Part shown: piece after piece, positions 1 through 7,410 of the stretch
Numbering within the stretch: the stretch's first letter is position 1
Layout of the letters: each line of letters opens with the position of its first letter
NCBI GenBank assembly: GCA_009923125.1
Contig: RFUD01000007.1
Location: forward strand, 1-17,069
Direction: 5' to 3'
From: Planctomycetia bacterium
GTDB taxonomy: Bacteria; Planctomycetota; Planctomycetia; Pirellulales; UBA1268
DNA: 17,069 nt
The notes under the pieces: generated by a model
What the model was told of the DNA's origin: nothing
The model's database searches: none
What the model saw: the letters and a program-made list of their open reading frames with translations, nothing else
Translations under genes and position numbers: made by a program

Positions 1-2
1 TC

Positions 3-2267
3 GATCTGCCCGTCTTCGAGACCACTGGCGGCGAAATGCGCAGGCTGAAGTACGCCTCCCCGGACGACGTGGCCGACAGCGAGCCGCTCCGTCGGAGGCT
101 GGTCGAGATCGACGAGCGCCGGCGGGCCGCGCGGGCGGAGGGGGGCCAGTTCCGCCTCGAGGGCGTGGACGCGAAGGTCGATCAACTGTGGCGGGCTTAC
201 GTGACATGGCGGCAGCTCACGTTCCGGGCCACCGCCGACTCCATCGGACGCTCGCGGTTCGTGCAGTTGTTCGAGCAGGTGGCGGGCGCATGGCGTCCAC
301 TGCGGGCGCAGCTCACCGCCACGGATGCAGCCGACGACGCGAAGGCCGTGGATGCGGCACTCCTCGATCTCGCGGAGTCGATCGGCCAATCGACGCGATT
401 CCCGACGGCCGAGGCCGAGCCCCGGGTCGAAGCCCTCCGCGATGCAGCCGGCCGCATCGAGACACGCGTCGCCTCGGCATCGACCGCCGTCCGTCGGGCC
501 GCCCGCCGGTTCGCCGACCGGATCGCCGTGCTCGGCGAGTCGCTGTACGACAACGGCGGCGGGCTGTTGGTCGTGCCCGCGGTGCGTGCCGAGCCGCTGG
601 AAGCGGAGCGGAATGCGGACGACGACATGCCCCCCTGGGTGGCCCTGTCGGCGTTGCTCGACGCCCCCGACACGCTGCTCACCGGTCTGCCGGCCGATGG
701 GCTGGCCGCCGTACGCGCGTCGTTCGACTCGCTGCGGCAGGCGGCGCTGGCCGAGCCCACGACGGCGTCGCAGGCGGTCACGCAGCGTTCCGCGGAGGCC
801 TTTGCAACGGCCTTGCGACGGCTCGGCGAGACCGTCGAACCGCGGCGTCGGCAACTGCCGATCGACGAGGTCGACGCCGATCTCCTGCGCTACACGGCCT
901 ACCCCGCGGCGGGCAGCACGCGGCGGGAGGTGACGTACAACGAGAGCGACCCGTTCCGGTTGTCCTGGATCGGCAGCCTGCTCGCGCTGTTCGCGTTCGC
1001 CCTCGCCTTCGGCCGCGCGCGAGTTCCGATGTTCTGGCTGGGGGTCGCGTTGCTGGTCGGGGAATTGGCCTGGACCGCAGCCGCCTTCGCGTCGCGCGTG
1101 GCGATCACGGGCTGGGCCCCGGTCACCAACATGTACGAGACGGTGATCTACGTGCCGTTCTTCCTGGCGCTCTTGGGCCTGTGCTTCCTGCTCGCCCCGA
1201 TCTGCGCCCGCGGCGCGGCCCACGGCTGGCGATTGACGGCCCTGCCGCCCCCGCTCGGCACCGTGATTCCCGGCGAGGGCGGCGGCCCTGTCGGCTGGAT
1301 CACGCTCCTGCCGCGGATCGGCCTCTCGGCCCTCGTGCTGTGGGTGCTCGCCATGGCCCCCTACGCGGCGGGCGGCCGCACGATCATCAACCTCCTGCCG
1401 CAGACCGACGTCGATCGTTCCCTGCCGAATCTCAACAACCTCGTCGTGTGGCTCGTCGGATTGTCGATGCTCGCGCCGGCCGTGTGGTACCTGCCGCGGG
1501 TGATCCTCGCCGCCATGCTGTCGCCGTTCACCGTGCCGGCGTCGTGGGCGGGCGGTCATCTCGCCGACCACCTGCCGGAGGTGTACTCCCGTCGCTCGTT
1601 CGGGCTCGTCGTCACCGCCGTGGCCTTCGCGGGCACGTTCATCGCCTGGTTCTTTCCGATTCCGGGCAAGCAGTTCAGCCCGCTGCAGCCGGTCCTGCGC
1701 GACAATTTCTGGCTCACGATCCACGTGCTGACGATCGTGTCGAGCTATGCCGCCGGGGCCCTGGCCTGGGGCCTCGGCCTGCTCTCGCTCGGCCACTACC
1801 TCCTGGGCCGCTATCGCCCCGGTGGAGCGGGCCGGCCGAACCAGCCGCCGGCCGCCTGCGCCGAACTCGCGGGCTTCATCTATAAGGCGATGCAGGTGGC
1901 CGTGCTGCTGCTCGCCGCCGGCACGATCCTCGGCGGCCTGTGGGCCGACGTGTCGTGGGGCCGATTCTGGGGCTGGGACCCCAAAGAGGTGTGGGCGCTG
2001 GTGTCGCTGCTCGCGTACCTCGTCGTGCTCCATGGACGGTACGCGGGCTGGATCGGCAACTTCGGCCTCGCCGCCGGCGCTGTGCTCGGAGCCGCGGTGA
2101 TCGGCATGTCGTGGTATGGCGTCAACTTCCTGCTCGGTGCGGGGCTGCACTCCTATGGCTTCGGCCAGGGCGGACAGACCGAGTTCTTCGCGTTTCTCAT
2201 CCTGAACCTCGCGCTCCTGGCGGCAGCGGCATGGCGTTGGAAACGTGAGACGGCCGCGACGGCCTGA
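3..2267 (+). CDS. ccsA: CcsA/ResC-type cytochrome c biogenesis protein, 5' end outside window
   Basis: Membrane component of system II cytochrome c maturation, which delivers heme to the apocytochrome on the outer face of the membrane. The reading frame is open from the first base with no stop upstream of the first ATG (36), so the start probably lies outside the window. Counting from that ATG, about 300 residues are hydrophilic and helical, then a polytopic membrane domain begins near residue 305. Signatures seen: TNMYET near 365; the heme-handling tryptophan-rich motif WGRFWGWD at 641-648; candidate heme-ligand histidines H563, H666 and H705. The long extracytoplasmic part before the CcsA domain makes it larger than stand-alone CcsA (about 300 residues); such enlarged forms are, to my knowledge, usual in planctomycetes. 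The 3' end overlaps comEC on the other strand by 71 bp. The family call is firm; the role of the N-terminal part is unknown. Confidence 0.9.
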   Translation, partial: DLPVFETTGGEMRRLKYASPDDVADSEPLRRRLVEIDERRRAARAEGGQFRLEGVDAKVDQLWRAYVTWRQLTFRATADSIGRSRFVQLFEQVAGAWRPLRAQLTATDAADDAKAVDAALLDLAESIGQSTRFPTAEAEPRVEALRDAAGRIETRVASASTAVRRAARRFADRIAVLGESLYDNGGGLLVVPAVRAEPLEAERNADDDMPPWVALSALLDAPDTLLTGLPADGLAAVRASFDSLRQAALAEPTTASQAVTQRSAEAFATALRRLGETVEPRRRQLPIDEVDADLLRYTAYPAAGSTRREVTYNESDPFRLSWIGSLLALFAFALAFGRARVPMFWLGVALLVGELAWTAAAFASRVAITGWAPVTNMYETVIYVPFFLALLGLCFLLAPICARGAAHGWRLTALPPPLGTVIPGEGGGPVGWITLLPRIGLSALVLWVLAMAPYAAGGRTIINLLPQTDVDRSLPNLNNLVVWLVGLSMLAPAVWYLPRVILAAMLSPFTVPASWAGGHLADHLPEVYSRRSFGLVVTAVAFAGTFIAWFFPIPGKQFSPLQPVLRDNFWLTIHVLTIVSSYAAGALAWGLGLLSLGHYLLGRYRPGGAGRPNQPPAACAELAGFIYKAMQVAVLLLAAGTILGGLWADVSWGRFWGWDPKEVWALVSLLAYLVVLHGRYAGWIGNFGLAAGAVLGAAVIGMSWYGVNFLLGAGLHSYGFGQGGQTEFFAFLILNLALLAAAAWRWKRETAATA

Positions 2268-4932
2268 ACGGCGGCGGCACTTCGGCCCAACGTCCGGCGT
2301 GATATTGCCGCACCTCGACGCCCTGCGCGGTGATCCACAGCCGCGCGGCACCGCTCGATCGGCCGACGCCAGCGGTTTTCACCACCCGTGCGGCACGGCC
2401 GGGGCCCGCAGCGCCGCGGTAGGCCCGCTCCACCTCCCCCCAGCGGGCGCCCCCCGGACCGCTCACGATCACCCACGTCGGCGCCGTCACTCCAGCGATG
2501 GCCGGCGGCAGGCTGGTAACGCTGCCATGGTGCGGCGCCAGGAGGACGTCACATCGGTCCGGGTCGCCGTCCACGAACCGCGCGAGCGCCTCCCCCTCGA
2601 GATCACCGGTCAGCAGCAGCCTGCGGCCGGCCGACTCGACGGCGAGCACGAGGCTCGTCTCGTTGTCCTCCTGCGCCCGGGGCTCATGGTGCACGACCCG
2701 CACCCGGCACAGGGGATCGCAGGGTATCTCATCGCCCACCGCGACACAGCGGACGGGGATCCGTCGCTCATGCACGAGCCGCAGGAGTTCGTGGACCGCG
2801 GGCGCCTCGCTGCCGAGGAATGTGCGCGACACGACGAACTCGCCCACCGCAAAACGCTCCAGGAGGTCGGGCATCGCGTTGAAGTGATCGGCGTCCGCAT
2901 GCGACACGACGAGCGTGTCGATCCGCGAAATGCCACTCGTCCACAGGACGGCCGACACGGCCCGCCGGGCCGCGGCCGGAGCTCCGAGCCGCCCGGCGTC
3001 GCAGACCAGGACCCGCCCGGCCGGACTCCGCACCACCACTCCACACCCATGGCCGAGCGACACCACCGTGACCTCGAGGCCCATCGGCCGCGGGTTCACC
3101 AGCGACGCCGCGAGGGCGGACGCCGCGCCGACACCGCACCAGATCGTGGCCGCGGCGACCCACGTGCGGCACCGTACGAGTCGCTCCCTCGGCAGGGCGA
3201 TGAGCACGAGCAGGAGCCAGAGGTACGCACCGACCACCCACCATGCCGCCGGTCCGGCGACCCACAGGTAGGCCCCCGGCAGATCCGCGGCCCAGCCGAC
3301 GAGGTGCTCGATGAGGGCCAGCGTCGCATCGCACCCGGCTCCACAGAGGCCCGCGAGCCATCCCGAGAACGGCGTGGCGATCAGGCACAGGAACCCCCAG
3401 GCCATGGCCAGCGGGACGAGCGGCGCGATGAGCGGGTTGAGGACGAGGCCGATCGGACTCACGACGTTGAACCGGGCGGCGACGATCGGCGCCGTCACGC
3501 ACCAGATCGCCACCCCCGTCACCATCATGGCGAGTCCCCCGTGCACCAGGCGACGCAGCCACCGTTCGGTGGGAGTGCGGCTGGATTCGATCAGCCGTTC
3601 GATCGGGTCGTCGCCGCCGCCGGGTCGCGGCACGAGCGTCGCCGCCCCCACGAGCACGGCCGTCGACAGGAACGACAACTGCGTGCCGATGCGGAACACC
3701 TCCGGGGGGTGCCATACGAGGATGACGATCGCCGCCGCCGCCAGCGCATTGATCGCGGGCGAGCGGCGACCCAGCCCGGCGGCGAGACACGACAGCCACA
3801 CGAGCAGCGTGGCCCGCACGACGGGCGTCTCCGCGCCGACCAGCAGCATGTACAGGCCCGTGCTCACCGCCACGGCGACGAGCGCGCGCGACCGCCGCAC
3901 GGCGATCAGCCTCAACAGCCGATACAGTCCAAGCGCCAGGATCCCCACGTGCAGCCCGGAGATCGACAGGATGTGGATCGTGCCGGTGACGAGGAATTCC
4001 CGGGAGTCCTCCGCGGCAATCGCTTCGCGGCTGCCCAAGAGCAGTGCAGCGGCGATCCCCGAGCGGCTGCCGAGGTGGGTGTCGAGCGTCGCCGTTCCCG
4101 CACACCGGATCCGGTCGAGCCAGGCGGCCACCGACCAGATCGGCGGCTGGATGAGATTGATGCAGTCCGCCGACTGACAGCGCACCAGTGACAGACAGCG
4201 GTCTGACCGTGCTCTGGCGCGGAAGTCGAACTCGCCGGGATTGAGCGGATGGGCGGGACGGAGCCCCCGGCCCACGATCCGCACCCGGCAGCCGGCGGCA
4301 CAATCCGGAGGAGGACCGGTCACGACGACGGCCGCCCTGCCCGATGCGGCCTTCCAGGCCGCGCCGATCCGCACGCGGCTGACGTCGACGATGCACTCGC
4401 TGGCCGCCTCGAGCGTCACCCCGGAGGCCGAGACGGACGGGGGCGGCAGGCGGCGGGGCGACTCGACCACCGTCCCCTCGACGGCGACCGGTGTCGGCAT
4501 CTCGTGCAGCCTCCAGGCCAGATCGTCGGCCGAGAAGAGCCGGTCGCGGGCCACGGCCCAGCCGGCGGCCGCCGACGCGATCGACGCCAACAGCACCCAG
4601 GCGGCGGTGGCGTGACGGGCGGCCCGAAACGTGGCCGCCCATGCCGCCAACAACGCCCCGGCGCAGCTCCAGCAACCGAGCGTGACGGCCCACGCGGCTC
4701 CGGCGTGTCCCGCGGTCATCATCGGCCCCAGCACGCAGCCCGCGCAGACCGCCGCCGCCATCGCCACGAGGGGCCGGCAGGGCAGGGGATCACGACGGCA
4801 GATACCGCGCAGGCGGCGGATGCCCGCGACCACCCGCTGCCGGACGAAATCCAGGCCGATGCTGCCCGCCTCCAGGGCGTCGGCGAGCGCGATGCCCAGT
4901 CGATCGATCCCGTCGTGAAGGGTCTGGAACAC
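2197..4932 (-). CDS. comEC: ComEC/Rec2-type DNA uptake channel with metallo-beta-lactamase domain
   Basis: Inner-membrane channel through which single-stranded DNA enters during natural transformation. It is 911 residues with all three usual parts: an N-terminal membrane/DUF4131-like region (about 50-250), the polytopic competence domain (about 285-560) with the hallmark ISGLHVG (H328), and a C-terminal metallo-beta-lactamase-like domain (about 630-850). The metal site looks intact: HADADH at 678-683, then LLLTGDLEG and APHHGS. The start is GTG at 4932, because an in-frame stop lies nine codons upstream; no good ribosome binding site is visible, so a later GTG is possible. It is the last gene of the rpmE-prfA-prmC cluster, 119 nt after prmC. 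Its last 23 codons, with no recognisable motif, run antisense to the end of ccsA. Transformation by this organism is an inference from the family only. Confidence 0.92.
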   Translation of the reverse strand: MFQTLHDGIDRLGIALADALEAGSIGLDFVRQRVVAGIRRLRGICRRDPLPCRPLVAMAAAVCAGCVLGPMMTAGHAGAAWAVTLGCWSCAGALLAAWAATFRAARHATAAWVLLASIASAAAGWAVARDRLFSADDLAWRLHEMPTPVAVEGTVVESPRRLPPPSVSASGVTLEAASECIVDVSRVRIGAAWKAASGRAAVVVTGPPPDCAAGCRVRIVGRGLRPAHPLNPGEFDFRARARSDRCLSLVRCQSADCINLIQPPIWSVAAWLDRIRCAGTATLDTHLGSRSGIAAALLLGSREAIAAEDSREFLVTGTIHILSISGLHVGILALGLYRLLRLIAVRRSRALVAVAVSTGLYMLLVGAETPVVRATLLVWLSCLAAGLGRRSPAINALAAAAIVILVWHPPEVFRIGTQLSFLSTAVLVGAATLVPRPGGGDDPIERLIESSRTPTERWLRRLVHGGLAMMVTGVAIWCVTAPIVAARFNVVSPIGLVLNPLIAPLVPLAMAWGFLCLIATPFSGWLAGLCGAGCDATLALIEHLVGWAADLPGAYLWVAGPAAWWVVGAYLWLLLVLIALPRERLVRCRTWVAAATIWCGVGAASALAASLVNPRPMGLEVTVVSLGHGCGVVVRSPAGRVLVCDAGRLGAPAAARRAVSAVLWTSGISRIDTLVVSHADADHFNAMPDLLERFAVGEFVVSRTFLGSEAPAVHELLRLVHERRIPVRCVAVGDEIPCDPLCRVRVVHHEPRAQEDNETSLVLAVESAGRRLLLTGDLEGEALARFVDGDPDRCDVLLAPHHGSVTSLPPAIAGVTAPTWVIVSGPGGARWGEVERAYRGAAGPGRAARVVKTAGVGRSSGAARLWITAQGVEVRQYHAGRWAEVPPPFRPSRPSHVSNAMPLPPGARGSG

Positions 4933-5051
4933 GAAGCCGGTATCCGAAGTCTCTCTTCATGACAACGAGACCTCGGCCTCCGAGGGGCAAATCGAGGATG
5001 GGAGGCCAACCGGCCTCGCGCGTCCGCAGCGCAGCCGGAGACGATCGAGCC

Positions 5052-5921
5052 CTACGACGCCTTGCGGGCCTGGACGATCCGGGGCAGGCCCGCCAGATCC
5101 TTGAGCGTCGGCCCCGGCTCGAGGCCCGCCACGGCGGCGATCGCCGCCTCCGCTGCCGTGGCGATCGTCGGACCGATCTCCACCACCAGCCATCCGCCCG
5201 GCGCGAGCCGCTCGACGGCCGATGATGCGAGGCGGGCGATGACCTCCACGCCCGTCGGCCCGGCCACCAGCGCCCCCTTGGGCTCGTGGAGCCGCACGTC
5301 ACGTGGCAGCGACTCGAACTCGTCGTCCCGGACGTAGGGCGGGTTGCTGACCACGATGTCCCACGGCCCGGCCGCCCGGGGGTCGGCCAGCAGGTCGCAC
5401 TCGATGAACTCCGTGCGTTCGGCCACCCCGTGCCGCAGGGCATTCTCCCGCGCCACGGCGAGGGCGGGCGGCGACACGTCGGTGGCGGTGAGGCGGGCCG
5501 TCGGCAGGTGCTTCGCGAGCGCCACGGCGATCGCCCCCGAGCCCGTCCCCACGTCAACCACGCGCGGCGCCGACAGCGGCTTGCAGAGGTCGATGACGCG
5601 GACGACCAGCCCTTCCGTCTCGGGTCGCGGCACGAGGACGGCGGGACCCACGGTGAATGGCAGCGAGAAGAATTCCCGGCTCCCCACCAGGTAGGCCACG
5701 GGCTCGCCCTCGCCCCGGCGCTTCACGAGCTCGCGGAACCGCGCCCGCTCCACGTCGCCGACGGGCGTGTCGAAGGCCGTGTAGAGCATGATCCGCGGAC
5801 AGCCGCGCACATGCGCCAGGAGCACCTCGGCATCGAGCCGGGGCGAGTCGCTGCCCTTGCCGCCGAGCCATTCGGTCGTCCAGTTCAGCAGCCGACCGAC
5901 CGTCCATGCGTCATCGGCCAT
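5052..5921 (-). CDS. prmC: Release factor glutamine methyltransferase PrmC (HemK)
   Basis: S-adenosylmethionine-dependent N5-glutamine methyltransferase that modifies the GGQ glutamine of release factors RF1 and RF2. It is 289 residues, normal for the family. The N-terminal helical domain is followed by PRPETE at 98-103, the SAM-binding VDVGTGSG at 122-129, and the catalytic NPPY at 193-196. Start choice: GTG at 5930 lies one base after the prfA stop, but ATG at 5921 has GAGGTGA five bases upstream, an excellent Shine-Dalgarno match, so I prefer ATG 5921 (GTG would add three residues). The gene directly follows its substrate gene prfA, and the spacing suggests translational coupling. The prfA-prmC pair is a conserved arrangement across bacteria. 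Confidence 0.95.
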   Translation of the reverse strand: MADDAWTVGRLLNWTTEWLGGKGSDSPRLDAEVLLAHVRGCPRIMLYTAFDTPVGDVERARFRELVKRRGEGEPVAYLVGSREFFSLPFTVGPAVLVPRPETEGLVVRVIDLCKPLSAPRVVDVGTGSGAIAVALAKHLPTARLTATDVSPPALAVARENALRHGVAERTEFIECDLLADPRAAGPWDIVVSNPPYVRDDEFESLPRDVRLHEPKGALVAGPTGVEVIARLASSAVERLAPGGWLVVEIGPTIATAAEAAIAAVAGLEPGPTLKDLAGLPRIVQARKAS

Positions 5922-5931
5922 GCGGCTCACC

Positions 5932-7026
5932 TCACCCGGCCGCCCCGGCCGCGGGCTTGGCGGAGCGTTCCATCTCGCTCCGCCGCTGCTGCCGGTTGAA
6001 CTGCTCGATCGCCTCGATCACCAGCCCGAGCCTTCCCGCCATCACCTGGTCGAGCGTGAAGCTCTCGTTGATGCGGTGGTCGGTCACGCGGTTCTGCGGA
6101 AAGTTGTAGGTGCGAATCCGCTGGCTGCGGTCGCCGGAGCCCACCTGGGTCTTGCGATCCGCCGAACGCTTCGCATGCTCGATCTGACGCTGGTGTTCGT
6201 ACAGCCGCGTCTTGAGCACGCGCAGGGCCTTGGCGAGGTTCTTGTGCTGGCTCTTCTCGTCCTGGCACTGCACGACGATGCCCGTGGCGAGGTGCGTCAG
6301 CCGCACGGCCGAGGCGGTCTTGTTGACGTGCTGCCCACCCGGCCCGCTGGCGCAGAACAGATCCTTGCGGTAGTCGTCCGGGGACAGCGACACCTCCACG
6401 TCCTCCGGCTCGGGCAGCACCGCGACCGTGGCGGCCGACGTGTGGATCCGGCCCTTCGTCTCGGTGTCGGGCACCCGCTGGACCCGGTGTCCGCCGCTCT
6501 CGAACTGCAGCTTGCGATACACCCCCTCGCCCGTGACGCCGAGCACGAGTTCCTTGAATCCGCCGAGCTCCGTCGGGCTGGCATCCAACACCTCGATGTC
6601 CCACCCGACCTCGGTGGCGTGGCGGCGATACATCTCGTAGAGGTCGCGCACGAACAGCGCCGCCTCGTCGCCGCCCGTCCCGGCCCGCAGCTCCATGATG
6701 ATCCGGGCCCGGTCGGCATCCTCGTCGTCGGACGACAGGTCGAGGAGTTCGTCCCACTCGCGTTCCCGGCGGCCGGTCAAATCGGGCAGTTCGGCCTGCG
6801 CCAGCGACTTGAGCTCCAGGTCGTCGCCACGGCTCATCTCCTCGAGATCCGCGATCTGCCGCTCGAGTTCGACGAAGGCGCGGTAGCGTCGGGCGAGCTT
6901 GGCGAGCGTGCCGTGCTCCCGGGCCACGGCTGCCAGCCGCTGCGGCTGGGCCAGGACGTCAGGATCGACCATCGCGCGCTCGAGCTCCTCAAACCGGGCG
7001 AGCCTGGCTTCGAGCTGGTCGCGCAT
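5932..7026 (-). CDS. prfA: Peptide chain release factor 1
   Basis: Class I release factor that reads UAA and UAG stop codons and triggers peptide release on the ribosome. It is 364 residues, full length. The catalytic GGQ is at 230-232 in GPGGQHVNKTASAVRL. The codon-reading tripeptide is at 186-188 within HRVQRVPDTETKGRIHTS, the RF1-type PxT. That separates it from RF2, which has SPF and usually a programmed frameshift, not seen here. The ATG at 7026 is the natural start (MRDQLEARLARFEEL). It lies 23 nt after the rpmE stop, and prmC follows at once. The window's stop codons are mainly TGA, which RF2 would read, so a separate prfB is expected elsewhere. Confidence 0.96.
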   Translation of the reverse strand: MRDQLEARLARFEELERAMVDPDVLAQPQRLAAVAREHGTLAKLARRYRAFVELERQIADLEEMSRGDDLELKSLAQAELPDLTGRREREWDELLDLSSDDEDADRARIIMELRAGTGGDEAALFVRDLYEMYRRHATEVGWDIEVLDASPTELGGFKELVLGVTGEGVYRKLQFESGGHRVQRVPDTETKGRIHTSAATVAVLPEPEDVEVSLSPDDYRKDLFCASGPGGQHVNKTASAVRLTHLATGIVVQCQDEKSQHKNLAKALRVLKTRLYEHQRQIEHAKRSADRKTQVGSGDRSQRIRTYNFPQNRVTDHRINESFTLDQVMAGRLGLVIEAIEQFNRQQRRSEMERSAKPAAGAAG

Positions 7027-7049
7027 GCGTCAGGGCCGATGCATCCGCC

Positions 7050-7295
7050 TCACGAGGCGGCTTCGGCCTTCTTGCCCTTCTTGAGGCTCGCGTAGCCCGC
7101 GCCGGCGAACTTCGACTTGAACTTCTCGATCCGGCCGGCGGTGTCCACGAACTTCAACTTGCCCGTGAAGAAAGGGTGGCAGACGTTGCAGATGTCGACC
7201 TTCAACTCCGGCACCGTGCTCCGGGTGGAGAAGGTGTTGCCACAGCCGCAGCGCACGACCGTGTCGGTGTAGTTGGGGTGGATGCCATCTTTCAT
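7050..7295 (-). CDS. rpmE: 50S ribosomal protein L31, zinc-binding form
   Basis: Small protein of the large ribosomal subunit, 81 residues. The start MKDGIHPNYTDTVV is typical of L31. Four cysteines, C16 and C18 (CGC) and C36 and C39 (CNVC), form the zinc site of the C-plus type, so the protein should hold zinc and may be replaced by a cysteine-free paralogue under zinc starvation (known for the family, not seen here). The frame continues upstream, but AAGGA seven bases before ATG 7295 and the family N-terminus fix the start. The lysine- and alanine-rich tail ends at 7050. First gene of the rpmE-prfA-prmC-comEC cluster, about 42 nt after the predicted transcription start. Confidence 0.97.
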   Translation of the reverse strand: MKDGIHPNYTDTVVRCGCGNTFSTRSTVPELKVDICNVCHPFFTGKLKFVDTAGRIEKFKSKFAGAGYASLKKGKKAEAAS

Positions 7296-7343
7296 GGGGT
7301 TGTCCTTCGTGCAGCAGTCCGGGATCCGGTTGGGGAATCCCAG

Positions 7344-7372
7344 AACATACCCGCCGGACCGGCTCCAGGCAA
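7344..7372 (-). promoter_or_regulatory. Sigma70-like promoter of the rpmE cluster
   Basis: On the minus strand TTGCCT (7372-7367) and TATGTT (7349-7344) are separated by exactly 17 bases. Transcription would start near 7337, leaving a leader of about 42 nt before rpmE with its AAGGA site. It is one of the few AT-rich spots in the surrounding sequence. Confidence 0.6.
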
Positions 7373-7410
7373 CGCGACACGCTCTCCGGGCCGGACGCCG
7401 CGACGCCGGC

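Noticed and set aside
188..1885. 565-codon frame inside ccsA
   Set aside because: Alternative frame of the CcsA gene, arginine-rich and without domains.
2245..4191. 648-codon plus-strand frame across comEC
   Set aside because: Mirror of comEC in GC-rich DNA; the translation is rich in Arg, His, Pro and Asp without domains, while comEC has all family motifs.
6463..6471. PDT instead of PAT or PVT in RF1 as a sign of altered stop-codon reading
   Set aside because: The middle residue of PxT varies among bacterial RF1 proteins; the two outer residues are kept, so no change of specificity is indicated.
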